This document shows positions 1-8,045 of a stretch of DNA of 64,000 nt, one piece after another. The DNA is from Rickettsia canadensis str. McKiel (lineage in GTDB: Bacteria; Pseudomonadota; Alphaproteobacteria; Rickettsiales; Rickettsiaceae), in NCBI RefSeq assembly GCF_000014345.1, contig NC_009879.1, positions 310,001 to 374,000 of the forward strand, read 5' to 3'. Each line of letters starts with the position of its first letter. Positions within the stretch are counted from its first letter, which is position 1. The notes under the pieces are model-generated. The model saw only the letters and a list, made by a program, of their open reading frames with translations, was not told the origin of the DNA and did not search any database. A program made the position numbers and the translations under genes.

Positions 1-930
1 AATCATTTGTTTGAGGTGTATATCGAAATAGCGACGATTAAATAAGCCGGTTAAGCAGTCTTTAGCTGCTAAATTAACACTTTGTTCAAGATAATTACGT
101 AAATTATCTTGATACTGCTTACGCCTTAATTGTGTTCTAATTCTAGCAAGCAATTCACTTTCCTCTATAGGATAAACAAAGTAATCATTAATGCCGAGTT
201 CAACACCTTTCACAACTAAAGGCATACCGTCTTCATCAATTTGTAAAATTATTACCACTCCGCTTATTTTTGCTTTACGTCTTAAAATAACACTGATTCT
301 TAAAGGATCGTCATTTTCGAGTGTACTACTGATAATTACTAAATCAGGTGTATATTCATTTATAATATCTAATTCATCGGAATTACTGATCACCTTTATA
401 CTTGCGGTAATCTTAAGTAACATTTGCCTTATATTTTTTGCTTGTACTACATCATCATTAATGAGTAATATTTTTTTATCTGCAAAAGTGTCATGCATTT
501 CAATATTTGTGACACCTAATAATGCATTAGTGCTATTACGAAGTTTTAATTCATCAATTAAGCTTTTCATTCTGTATAACGATTTAAGCCTTACAAATAA
601 AGCAGTATCATTAATCGGCTTTGTTAAAAACTCATCAGCTCCTGCTTCAAGACCTTTAACTCGATCATCAATATCGGAAAGTGCAGTTACCATTACAACT
701 GGTATATGAGTAGTTTCCAGATTGGTTTTTATCCTTTTACATACCTCAAATCCATCCATTTCCGACATCATAACATCAAGTAGTATAATATCAATTTTTT
801 CCTTTGTAAGAATTGCTAATGCTTCTTTGCCGCTATTTGCAGTAAGAACCGTATAATACTCTTTTAAAAGTTTAGCTGTTAGTAACTTGATATTAGTTTC
901 TATATCGTCTACTACTAATATTGTGGTCAT
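1..930 (-). CDS. pleD: PleD-like response regulator / diguanylate cyclase, partial
   Basis: The minus strand reads from an ATG at 930 out through the left edge, giving about 310 visible residues. Residues 1-120 are a receiver domain with the acidic pair VVDD, phospho-acceptor Asp near 52 in IILLDVMM, a conserved Thr in MVTALS and Lys in LTKPIN. Residues about 155-275 are a second receiver-like domain in which the phospho-acceptor position appears replaced (VIISS). The start of a GGDEF domain is visible near residue 293 (DCLTGLFNRRYFD), but its active-site loop lies beyond the edge. REC-REC-GGDEF is the PleD architecture, which makes cyclic-di-GMP when phosphorylated. It is divergent from efp. 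An EAL-domain gene lies about 6 kb away, so the window holds a possible synthase and hydrolase for the same messenger. Confidence 0.9.
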   Translation of the reverse strand, partial: MTTILVVDDIETNIKLLTAKLLKEYYTVLTANSGKEALAILTKEKIDIILLDVMMSEMDGFEVCKRIKTNLETTHIPVVMVTALSDIDDRVKGLEAGADEFLTKPINDTALFVRLKSLYRMKSLIDELKLRNSTNALLGVTNIEMHDTFADKKILLINDDVVQAKNIRQMLLKITASIKVISNSDELDIINEYTPDLVIISSTLENDDPLRISVILRRKAKISGVVIILQIDEDGMPLVVKGVELGINDYFVYPIEESELLARIRTQLRRKQYQDNLRNYLEQSVNLAAKDCLTGLFNRRYFDIHLKQMI

Positions 931-1005
931 AAGATTAAATTCTTGTTTTTAAAGGAAAAAATTTGTATATTTATACTTTATTTTAAGTCTTAACATGTAT
1001 AATAT

Positions 1006-1572
1006 ATGAAAATTTCAGCAAATTCAATTAGAACAGGTAACATATTAGTGTATAGTAATGATTTATGGGTTGTAAGCAGAACGCCGGAACATACGCAACC
1101 TGGAAAAGGTGGAGCTTATGTACAAGTTGAGATGAAAAATTTAAAAACAGGGACAAAGCGTAACGAAAGATTCAGTTCTTCCGATTATTTAGAAAAAGCC
1201 GAACTTGAACAAAAAGATTATCAATTTTTATATTTTGAAGGTAACGATTTAGTATTGATGGATATAAAACATTTTGATCAAATAAATGTGCCCAAGGAAA
1301 TTTTAGAAGAAAAATTACCTTTCTTAGCTGAAAATATGATTGTTAAAGTCGAGTTTTATAATGAAAAACCTTTAAATATTGAGCTTCCTCCAACCGTTAT
1401 AATTGAGATTAGTGAAACTGATCCGGTAATAAAGGGAGCAACGGCTACCGCTTCTTATAAACCGGCAATTTTAACAAACGGTATTAAAGTTAAAGTACCG
1501 CAATATTTAGAAATAGGGGAAAAAATTGTTGTCAAAACTGATGATATGACATATGTCGAAAGAGCAAAATAA
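1006..1572 (+). CDS. efp: Elongation factor P
   Basis: This 188-residue protein has the normal length and three-beta-barrel pattern of EF-P, which binds between the ribosomal P and E sites and relieves stalling at polyproline. The N-terminal KOW-like domain carries the loop [15 protein letters not shown] around residues 32-46; the modifiable lysine is expected at K34 (the position of E. coli Lys34). The central and C-terminal OB domains contain [10 protein letters not shown] and [16 protein letters not shown], typical of the family. It starts at an ATG 75 bp from the divergent pleD-like gene, so a shared bidirectional promoter region is likely. Its stop codon abuts the left arm of an inverted repeat (1572-1697). 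Confidence 0.97.
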   Translation: MKISANSIRTGNILVYSNDLWVVSRTPEHTQPGKGGAYVQVEMKNLKTGTKRNERFSSSDYLEKAELEQKDYQFLYFEGNDLVLMDIKHFDQINVPKEILEEKLPFLAENMIVKVEFYNEKPLNIELPPTVIIEISETDPVIKGATATASYKPAILTNGIKVKVPQYLEIGEKIVVKTDDMTYVERAK

Positions 1573-1697
1573 GTATACTACTTAAAAAAAATGGCGTTGT
1601 CGTTCTACAAGAGCTACGGTACGAACTATATTAAGTATATACTGCGTTCCGATGACTTTGAACTTATTGCTCTTTTTAAAGTTGAGCTTCGTATACT
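1572..1697. repeat. Palindromic intergenic element (type D)
   Basis: The stretch between efp and the next gene is bounded by a 7-bp inverted repeat, AGTATAC at 1572-1578 and GTATACT at 1691-1697. The interior contains TGCGTTCCG, also found inside the better-defined 142-bp palindrome at 24068-24209, so the two may belong to one repeat family. No reading frame is supported inside it. Assignment to a named RPE family would need a search. Confidence 0.5.
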
Positions 1698-1722
1698 GTT
1701 CATTTACTTTAATATTAATTAA

Positions 1723-2466
1723 ATGCAGCCTATAACTAATTTATTAATTAATGCCCTGCGTAAAGCAGTTAAGTTTTTGCATAGGGATTTTTTAGAACTC
1801 GAAATGCTACAAAAAAATGCTGTAAGAAATGAGGAATTTTGCAAGCGATCTTATTTAAAATTGAAAACTTTATTATGTGAAGAATTACAAAAACATACAA
1901 AATATTTATTTTTTTCAGAAGATAAATTCGATTTAAATAATAATTATGATAGTGTTTTTTTAATGAACCCTATAGATAGCTTAAATAATTTCGTTAGAAG
2001 CATACCTTTTTTTGCAATATCTGTCACTTATTTAAAAAGGAATCAAGGAGTTTTAACTCCTATTTCTACAGTAATATATTTTCCCGCTCTTAATGAAATT
2101 TATTATGCTGAAAAAGGTAAAGGAGCTTGGATAGAAAAAAATAATTTAAACTCTCATTATCAAAGATTAAGACTTAGAGTTTCTGATAATGCCGATTTAA
2201 AGAACTGTTTAGCAATTATTGAAGATTTAAATCGTAATAATTTGGGGGAGGAGATAGATAATATTAGATCTTTTGGTTCTCCTTGCTATGCAGCTACGCT
2301 TGTAGCGTCAGGTAAAGCTGATTTGATATGTTTATCATTATTAAATTTTACATTATATTATGCATTTGAGCTTCTTATTAAGGAAGCAGGCGGTATAATT
2401 ATAGATTCTAGCAATAAATTTATATATTCAAATCGCTATCTTGCTAAGAAACTTAAAAAATATTAG
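1723..2466 (+). CDS. suhB: Inositol monophosphatase family protein (SuhB/CysQ-like)
   Basis: This 247-residue protein belongs to the Mg-dependent inositol monophosphatase superfamily. The metal-binding motif is visible as NPIDSLNNFVRSIPFF at about residues 87-102 (family DPIDGT-N-F), with the first Asp and Gly positions altered to Asn and Ser. The C-terminal metal motif (usually WDxAAG) is also degenerate: NFTLYYAFELLIKEAGG near 208-224. The fold is therefore recognisable, but catalytic activity is doubtful. Substrates in the family include inositol phosphates, PAP and fructose-1,6-bisphosphate. It starts about 25 bp after the repeat downstream of efp and is co-directional with it. The symbol follows common Rickettsia usage and is tentative. 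Confidence 0.75.
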   Translation: MQPITNLLINALRKAVKFLHRDFLELEMLQKNAVRNEEFCKRSYLKLKTLLCEELQKHTKYLFFSEDKFDLNNNYDSVFLMNPIDSLNNFVRSIPFFAISVTYLKRNQGVLTPISTVIYFPALNEIYYAEKGKGAWIEKNNLNSHYQRLRLRVSDNADLKNCLAIIEDLNRNNLGEEIDNIRSFGSPCYAATLVASGKADLICLSLLNFTLYYAFELLIKEAGGIIIDSSNKFIYSNRYLAKKLKKY

Positions 2467-2531
2467 ATAAGAAATTATTTTAGATTTGCATTTTTATTGT
2501 TAGAATATAATAATATTACTATATAATTATT

Positions 2532-2861
2532 ATGCATAAAGTTATGGCACATTATAAACAGTTTGAATTTGACTGTGATTTTGGTGGACAAAGATCCAAG
2601 TTTAAATTTTATATAGGTACGCCGCAAGAAGGGCATCATCCGCTACAATTTCAAGCAAAATGGTTATCTGAGGAACGAGGCGGTACTATTCCTGATGAGG
2701 TTATGAAAGCAATATCACAGCTAAATGATCTTGCCAAAAAAAATGGTGTTCCACTGTCGGATTTATGCGTATATGCTCTTGGTACTGCTCAAGAAGTCCA
2801 AACTCAAGAAGAATATGAAGACAAGAATGAGAACCAAGAAGATAAAGCAGAGCAGGCATAG
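2532..2861 (+). CDS. DUF2610-type conserved Rickettsia protein
   Basis: A 109-residue soluble protein without signal peptide or membrane segment. It resembles from memory the Rickettsiales-restricted DUF2610 family, whose function is unknown. Visible features are an aromatic N-terminal part with CDFGGQ, a central segment [17 protein letters not shown] and a helix [17 protein letters not shown] (about residues 60-76), then an acidic Gln/Glu-rich tail from about residue 88. A second in-frame ATG lies four codons in (MAHYKQ, at 2544) and may be the true start. It lies 31 bp upstream of psd on the same strand, so co-transcription is plausible, but this gives no clear role. Confidence 0.75.
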   Translation: MHKVMAHYKQFEFDCDFGGQRSKFKFYIGTPQEGHHPLQFQAKWLSEERGGTIPDEVMKAISQLNDLAKKNGVPLSDLCVYALGTAQEVQTQEEYEDKNENQEDKAEQA

Positions 2862-2892
2862 TTAAATAATAAGGAGATTCATAGAGATTAAA

Positions 2893-3588
2893 ATGAAACA
2901 CTATAATGATTTATTTAAAATTATTCACCGCGAAGGATATATCTTTATTGCTAGTTTTGCATTAGTAAGTTTTTTATTAGCATCATTTAATACAAAACTT
3001 GGCTGTATTGGGTTTATTGCTACTGCGTGGTGTATTTACTTCTTTCGTAATCCCGATCGATATGTGCCTATAAATGATGATTTGGTCATAAGTCCTGCAG
3101 ATGGAGTAATTCAAGAAATTAAGGAAGCCTTGCCTCCGCCGGAATTAGGGCTTGGTGATGTGGCAATGATTAGAGTTAGTATTTTTCTAAATATTTTTAA
3201 TGTACATGTTAATAGAATTCCAGCAAACGGAAAAATTTTAGCTCTTCATTATAATCCAGGAAAGTTTTTTAATGCTTCACTTGATAAAGCTAGTATTTAT
3301 AATGAACGTCAATCAGTATTAATGGAAACTGATCAAGGGCAGAAAATTATTTTTGTTCAAATAGCTGGACTTATAGCAAGGCGTATAATTTGTGATTTAG
3401 AAGAGGGGAATGAAGTTAAAACAGGTGAGCGGTACGGTATAATTCGTTTTGGTAGTAGAGTAGATGTTTATCTACCGTTGAAAACAGCTTTATTAGTGAG
3501 TAAGGGGCAGACCACTATAGGCGGTGAAACTATCATTGCTGATTTTGGACGTAAAAAAACAGCACAATTCAAGTTTAAGAGGAAGTAG
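2893..3588 (+). CDS. psd: Phosphatidylserine decarboxylase proenzyme
   Basis: This 231-residue protein is the short bacterial form of phosphatidylserine decarboxylase, which converts phosphatidylserine to phosphatidylethanolamine at the inner membrane. Hydrophobic segments lie at about residues 16-48. The family motifs [10 protein letters not shown] (about 74-83), NIFNVHVNR (about 104-112) and the self-cleavage site [11 protein letters not shown] near the C-terminus are present. Cleavage between Gly and Ser creates the pyruvoyl cofactor on the small alpha chain. GGAGATTCATAGAG precedes the ATG. It is followed by pssA, so the two consecutive steps of phosphatidylethanolamine synthesis are neighbours, separated here by a type B repeat. 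Confidence 0.97.
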
Positions 3589-3643
3589 ATATTTTTACGT
3601 GTAGTCAGGTTTGATCCACTGCTATATGAGCGTCTAGAATATT

Positions 3644-3772
3644 ACATTCCGGTAGATGCAGGAATCTAGTAGAACATATAAAAAACAAGTTTTGTATATG
3701 TTTGTTTTATCAAATATGCAATTTTTCAATTAAGGTTATTTTTATCTGGATTCCTGTTTTCACAGGCATGAA
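3644..3772. repeat. Type B palindromic repeat (about 129 bp) between psd and pssA
   Basis: It begins ATTCCGGTAGATGCAGGAAT and ends GGATTCCTG...CAGGCATG, with the conserved interior words ACAAGTTTTGTATATG and AATTAAGGTTATTTTT. The same layout, in either orientation, recurs at 22003, 28474, 47078, 49724 and 58440. The termini are inverted repeats of one another. Confidence 0.8.
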
Positions 3773-3802
3773 GTAAAAGACGTATATTTATTAAAATACA
3801 TT

Positions 3803-4588
3803 TTGAGTATAAAATTGTTAAAAATTCGAAAATCTATAATAACTAAGCCTGTACCTATAATAAAATTAATTCCCAACTTTATTACGTTGCTTGGTCTTGT
3901 AACCGGTATGAGTTCTATAAAATTTGCTTTGGATAGTAGATGGGAACTTGCGGTATATTGCATTATAGTAGCGGCAATTATTGACGGTATCGATGGTAGA
4001 ATAGCAAGGATGCTAAATGCAGCTAGTCCATTTGGTGCAGAGCTTGATTCATTATGCGATTTTGCTAATTTCGGTATTGCTCCTGCTTATTTAATATATT
4101 TATGGTCTTTTCAACAATATGAGTATAAGGTATTGTCATCAGCAGTTATGCTATTATTTATAGTGTGTATGGCGTTGCGTTTAGCTCGCTTTAACGTTGG
4201 TATTTATCAACCGACACAAGATAAAAAAACTGAATATTTTTTTACCGGTTTACCTGCTCCATGCGGTGCTTTACTTGCTTTAACGCCTGTAATGATAGAT
4301 TTTGAAATCGGTACGTTATTAAATATCAATACTCGTACTCACACTATAACAATTAATATATACTTGGCTATTATAGCTTTGCTACTTGCTAGTAGGCTTC
4401 CTACAATCTCAACAAAAAATTTAAGTATTAAACCTGAGTATTTATCGCTTGCAATGATTTTAGTTGCTATTGTTATTATAAATCTTATCATATATCCATG
4501 GTATTCAATGCCGTTAATTGCAGTTATATATATTCTTTCTATACCAATTTGTTATTTTTTTAAACATAGAGGATATTGGTCAAATTAA
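3803..4588 (+). CDS. pssA: CDP-diacylglycerol--serine O-phosphatidyltransferase
   Basis: A 261-residue integral membrane enzyme that joins CDP-diacylglycerol and serine to give phosphatidylserine, the substrate of Psd. The CDP-alcohol phosphotransferase signature is complete: D-G-x2-G-R (class D-G-x2-A-R) then G and two Asp, read as DGIDGRIARMLNAASPFGAE followed by LDSLCDF at about residues 60-86. Six to eight hydrophobic segments follow. The frame opens with TTG at 3803; no better ATG is seen before MSSIKFAL at residue 36, which would delete the first membrane segment, so TTG is preferred. The next gene starts immediately after the stop codon. Confidence 0.95.
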   Translation: MSIKLLKIRKSIITKPVPIIKLIPNFITLLGLVTGMSSIKFALDSRWELAVYCIIVAAIIDGIDGRIARMLNAASPFGAELDSLCDFANFGIAPAYLIYLWSFQQYEYKVLSSAVMLLFIVCMALRLARFNVGIYQPTQDKKTEYFFTGLPAPCGALLALTPVMIDFEIGTLLNINTRTHTITINIYLAIIALLLASRLPTISTKNLSIKPEYLSLAMILVAIVIINLIIYPWYSMPLIAVIYILSIPICYFFKHRGYWSN

Positions 4589-5641
4589 ATGCTGAGGGTA
4601 TTACAACACGCTATCAACAAATATACACATCATCCATTTACTAAATATGTAATTATTATAGCCTTAGTAATATTTATTTATTTTGGATATAGAATTTATG
4701 TTTGGGCAAATACACAATCCACGGATAATGCTTACATAGATGCAGATATTTCAAACGTTAGTGCTGAAGTTAGTGGTGTTTTAATAAAGTTATTTGTCAC
4801 TAATAATACTAAAGTTAATAAAGGTGATCTGATAGGTGAAATTGATGATAGAGATTATAAAGCAAAGCTTGCAGCACTTGAAGCATCTATTGAAGCTTGC
4901 AAAAAAAATATAGAAATTATAGAACAAAAAACCTCAATAGGGCGGATTAGCTTGGAACAAGCGGCTGAAAAATTAAAGCTTACTAAAATAAGCTTTGATA
5001 TTGCTACAACGGATTTTACTAGGGTGCAGGAATTAAATAAGGCAAAATTGGCTAGCTCTAAAACATTAGATGATGCTAGAAATAATTATCAAAAAGCAAA
5101 AACAGCTTATAAACAAGCACAATTAGATTTAGATATATCTAAACAAAATGTTGCTCTTTTAGATCTTGAGAAATCTGCAGCAAAAGAAAAATTCAAAGAA
5201 TTAACAGAAAATAAAAAAGTTACCTTAAGAAGCTTACAAAGTACTAAACTTATTGCTATGGTATCGGGTATATTCGGTAATAGTAGTTTAGCAATCGGAA
5301 ATTATATATTACCTGGAAGAGTCTTGTTCTCTATAGTTCAAGATAATACTATGTATATTCAAGCTAATTTTAAGGAAACGCAAATTAAGAAATTTAAGTC
5401 CGGTATGAAAGTAAAAATTGAGTTTGATGCTTTGCCTAAAAAAGTAATTTACGGGAAGATTCGTAATATTGCTCCTGCTACCGGTTCTAAATTTAGTTTA
5501 ATCCCACCCGATAATGCTGCCGGTAATTTTACTAAGATAGTACAACGTGTACCTGTTTTAATAGATTTTGAATCCCCAAATGCCAATTTAGTGCCAGGCA
5601 TGTCAGCAATAGTATCAATTAGAACTGATCAAAAGATATAA
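4589..5641 (+). CDS. emrA: HlyD/EmrA-family membrane fusion protein
   Basis: A 350-residue periplasmic adaptor with a single N-terminal membrane anchor at about residues 19-39. It then shows the family entry motif TQSTDNAYIDADISNVSAEV (about 42-61), a lipoyl-like half (VSGVLIKLFVTNNTKVNKGD), a long coiled coil rich in Ala/Lys/Glu (about 95-210), and the second lipoyl half and beta-barrel (NYILPGRVLFSIVQ). Such proteins link inner-membrane transporters to an outer-membrane channel in drug or protein export. No EmrB-type transporter follows; the next 500 bp is decayed. The ATG directly follows the pssA stop codon, suggesting translational coupling. The exported substrate is unknown. Confidence 0.88.
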   Translation: MLRVLQHAINKYTHHPFTKYVIIIALVIFIYFGYRIYVWANTQSTDNAYIDADISNVSAEVSGVLIKLFVTNNTKVNKGDLIGEIDDRDYKAKLAALEASIEACKKNIEIIEQKTSIGRISLEQAAEKLKLTKISFDIATTDFTRVQELNKAKLASSKTLDDARNNYQKAKTAYKQAQLDLDISKQNVALLDLEKSAAKEKFKELTENKKVTLRSLQSTKLIAMVSGIFGNSSLAIGNYILPGRVLFSIVQDNTMYIQANFKETQIKKFKSGMKVKIEFDALPKKVIYGKIRNIAPATGSKFSLIPPDNAAGNFTKIVQRVPVLIDFESPNANLVPGMSAIVSIRTDQKI

Positions 5642-5646
5642 AAATT

Positions 5647-5900
5647 ATGATTATATATATTGTTAGCGATGATAGTGCATTTGCTGCTATAAAATATATA
5701 CTTATATACTTGATCCTCACAGAATTCTCATAGTCAAAAAATCATGTAAAATATTATAATGATTTATCTATAGGTCCATTATTTGATGTAGATAGTATTA
5801 ACCCTCCTGCTAGAATGATCTTTTGGGAAAAATTATTACAGTAAAGAATTATTGTATCTCTACCATACAATGAAACCTATAAGTACTAATACCTTAAAAT
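5647..5900 (+). pseudogene. Remnant of a DUF1835-domain gene
   Basis: An ATG at 5647 opens MIIYIVSDDSAFAAIKYIL and then hits a stop. A second frame reads YNDLSIGPLFDVDS followed by PARMIFWEKLLQ up to about 5843. The pairing of a short sensor-like N-terminus with a D-DLSIGPL segment and an R-x-x-FW segment is what I recall of the DUF1835 family. Stops and at least one frame change make it non-functional. The rest of 5900-6139 holds no supported frame. Confidence 0.55.
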
Positions 5901-6139
5901 TATGGGCTCAAGAATGAAATATAATCAGTAATATTTCCAATTATATACGTAGGCGAGGCTTGAGTATCAACTAGAGTAGTAGGTGAGGTGATGGGTAGAT
6001 CATATTTCGCATAGCGAATGCTTTGGAGGTTAAAAGTTCTGATAGATATTGATAAGGTAAAAATGTAGCAAATGCCACATCATTACAGGGTACATATTCC
6101 CGCGAAACTTTTTATGTACTTAAAAATATTAACTTCTTA

Positions 6140-6346
6140 TTATTTACCCGTTAATTCTGCTAATTCTTTTTTTAGTTTTATTACTAAAATTTGTAATTTT
6201 TCAAATTCTTCGCGAGTGACGTAGTGACCTTTAAGTATTTTATCCTCAATTATGCTGCAGCTTTTATCCACTATACTATTTAAAGCTTTTTGTGCTACGC
6301 TGCTAGCTCCTACTGCAACTTTTATAATATCGTTTGTTTTCATCAT
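6140..6346 (-). CDS. BMFP/UbiK-like small coiled-coil protein
   Basis: A 68-residue protein with an Ala/Ser/Val-rich N-terminal half and a charged C-terminal coiled coil, VTREEFEKLQILVIKLKKEL (about residues 43-62). This V-x-REEFE...K...L layout is characteristic of the BMFP/UbiK accessory-factor family, small membrane-associated proteins that assist ubiquinone synthesis in proteobacteria. It overlaps the preceding bolA-like gene by four bases (ATGA at 6343-6346), so the two are probably translated together. The family assignment is by pattern and length. Confidence 0.7.
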   Translation of the reverse strand: MMKTNDIIKVAVGASSVAQKALNSIVDKSCSIIEDKILKGHYVTREEFEKLQILVIKLKKELAELTGK

Positions 6347-6585
6347 AGTACCTCTATAGATAACGCATGTAGACCGTTATTAAATTCATCGACAAGTAAG
6401 TTATTAATAGTGCGATGATTAGCAATTAGGCTTTTCCCCTGTAAAATTTTTGCAGAAATTCTTATTTTTATATGGCTGTGGATTCCATCATAGTGACTCG
6501 TATGTTTATAGCTTTCATCTATTATTTCTTGAAAATATGGTTTTAACACACTTAATTTCGCTTGTATCCTTTCTATGCGGCTCAT
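6343..6585 (-). CDS. bolA: BolA family protein
   Basis: An 80-residue BolA-like protein. The diagnostic central part is HTSHYDGIHSHIKIRISA (about residues 28-45), followed by FQGKS-like LQGKSLIANHRTINNLL and the C-terminal helix LHALSIEVL. BolA proteins pair with monothiol glutaredoxins and act in iron-sulfur trafficking or as transcription factors. The conserved C-terminal His sits in GLHALSIEV. It is divergent from the EAL gene (61 bp apart) and overlaps the BMFP-like gene by ATGA. Confidence 0.92.
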   Translation of the reverse strand: MSRIERIQAKLSVLKPYFQEIIDESYKHTSHYDGIHSHIKIRISAKILQGKSLIANHRTINNLLVDEFNNGLHALSIEVL

Positions 6586-6646
6586 ATTTTTATTTTTTAT
6601 TTCATTTACAGTAAAAATATCCTACTATTCTTAAGTATATAATTTT

Positions 6647-7888
6647 ATGATAAAAATGGCAATGTCGGAATTAATAACGGATTATAAAGATTTACAAGAT
6701 GAGATAGATAAATTGGAAAAAGGTGTATGTTTTGCTTGTAGATTAGTTAATTATGATGAAATAGAATTTATAGAGCAAGATAAATACTTTATAATTAAAG
6801 ATTTAGCTCAAATCATTGAAAATGTAAGCGCAGAACTTAATATTTTGTCAAAGTTTAAGAAAATAAAGCAAGATAGAATATTATTTATCCTAAATACTAT
6901 TGATTCTAACTTAATTAAAAATTTTGCTAGAAAATTATACTTATTTTCGCAGCTTTATATTAATGAACAGAAGCCGGCAATTTATATGAATTGTTGTATT
7001 GCTAGTATTAAATTTCCAAAAGTAAGTAATAATGCTAAAGAAATTGAAAAAACATTAAATATGTTACTTGCACAAAATAATAATTATTATTACCGTGAAT
7101 ATAGCAGCACAGCACATGATTTGGGAAATATACGAAAATCTAACCTTCAGCTTAACTTACTACGACAAGCCTTAGCAAACAAGACTATGCGATTTGCTTA
7201 CCAACCTATAATAGATCGCAGTACTATGAAAATTCAATATTATGAATGTCTGCTTCGTATACCTGATGAGAATGGTGTTTATATTTCCGTAGGTCCTATA
7301 ATTCCTATTGCTGAAAATAAAGGATTAATTTTTATAATTGATCAAATTGTTTTAGATATGACTGTTAATGAACTTGCCCAAAACCCAAACTTAATATTAG
7401 CTGTTAATATTTCAAATATAGGAACAATCGATGAAGCTTTATGGGAAATAGCAGAAAACTTATTAAAAGCTTATAATGTTCGAGATCGCTTAATTATTGA
7501 AATTACGGAAACTTCTTTCAATGAGCATTATGATAAAATAATTTTGTTTATTAATAAGCTACGTCAGTATGGATGTAAATTTGCATTAGATGACTTTGGT
7601 TCAGGTTTTACTTCTTTTAAACAACTCCAAAGCTTACCTATTGATATTATCAAAATTGACAGTAAATATGTACGTAGTATTACAAGTGACGTACAAAGTA
7701 GGTATTTTGTAGAAAGATTAATTAGAATTTCAGAAGATTTAGGTATTGCAACGGTAGCTGAATTCGTAGAAAACGGAGAAATAGCTAAATTTTTAATTGA
7801 TCTAAAAGTTGGTGGGTTACAAGGGAATTTCTATTCTGAAGCAAAGTTTGATAGGGTGGATGTCATTCCTACAGAGTCGGGAATATAG
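6647..7888 (+). CDS. EAL-domain cyclic-di-GMP phosphodiesterase
   Basis: A 413-residue protein. The C-terminal EAL domain spans about residues 165-405: signature YYECLLRIPD (ECL in place of EAL, near 199), NISN, ITETSF with the metal Glu, the DDFG motif in LDDFGSGFTSF, the catalytic-region K in DIIKIDSKYV, and VAEFVEN. Most metal-binding residues of active cyclic-di-GMP phosphodiesterases are therefore present. Residues about 35-150 may be a worn GGDEF-type domain (CCIASIKFPKVSNNAKEIEK resembles its C-terminal end) without a GGDEF motif. The last eight or so residues (VIPTESGI) and the stop fall in a palindromic repeat. Its likely counterpart is the pleD-like gene at the left edge. Confidence 0.9.
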   Translation: MIKMAMSELITDYKDLQDEIDKLEKGVCFACRLVNYDEIEFIEQDKYFIIKDLAQIIENVSAELNILSKFKKIKQDRILFILNTIDSNLIKNFARKLYLFSQLYINEQKPAIYMNCCIASIKFPKVSNNAKEIEKTLNMLLAQNNNYYYREYSSTAHDLGNIRKSNLQLNLLRQALANKTMRFAYQPIIDRSTMKIQYYECLLRIPDENGVYISVGPIIPIAENKGLIFIIDQIVLDMTVNELAQNPNLILAVNISNIGTIDEALWEIAENLLKAYNVRDRLIIEITETSFNEHYDKIILFINKLRQYGCKFALDDFGSGFTSFKQLQSLPIDIIKIDSKYVRSITSDVQSRYFVERLIRISEDLGIATVAEFVENGEIAKFLIDLKVGGLQGNFYSEAKFDRVDVIPTESGI

Positions 7889-7975
7889 ATTGTAAGGAAA
7901 AACATAGTTTTGATAAAGTAATCTCTTGCCAAAGTCCTTAGATTGCGACGCTCTCTTTGTTCGCTTGCAATGACA
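7862..7975. repeat. Repeat material after the EAL gene
   Basis: GTCATTCCTACAGAGTCGGG at 7862 overlaps the 3' end of the EAL gene and resembles one arm of the GTCATTCCCGC repeats seen elsewhere. Further on, GATTGCGACGCTCTCTTTGT at about 7941 leads into CGCTTGCAATGACATG, the other type of arm. It is probably a composite or partial copy. Confidence 0.5.
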
Positions 7976-8045
7976 TGAATTATAACCCTTGACAACATCC
8001 ATAAAAATCTATATGCAAAACTCAACTTTAAATGATTAAACTTAG

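Noticed and set aside
191..709. Long plus-strand open frame opposite the PleD-like gene
   Set aside because: Antisense shadow: the minus strand encodes clear receiver domains over the same bases, and the plus frame has no family resemblance.
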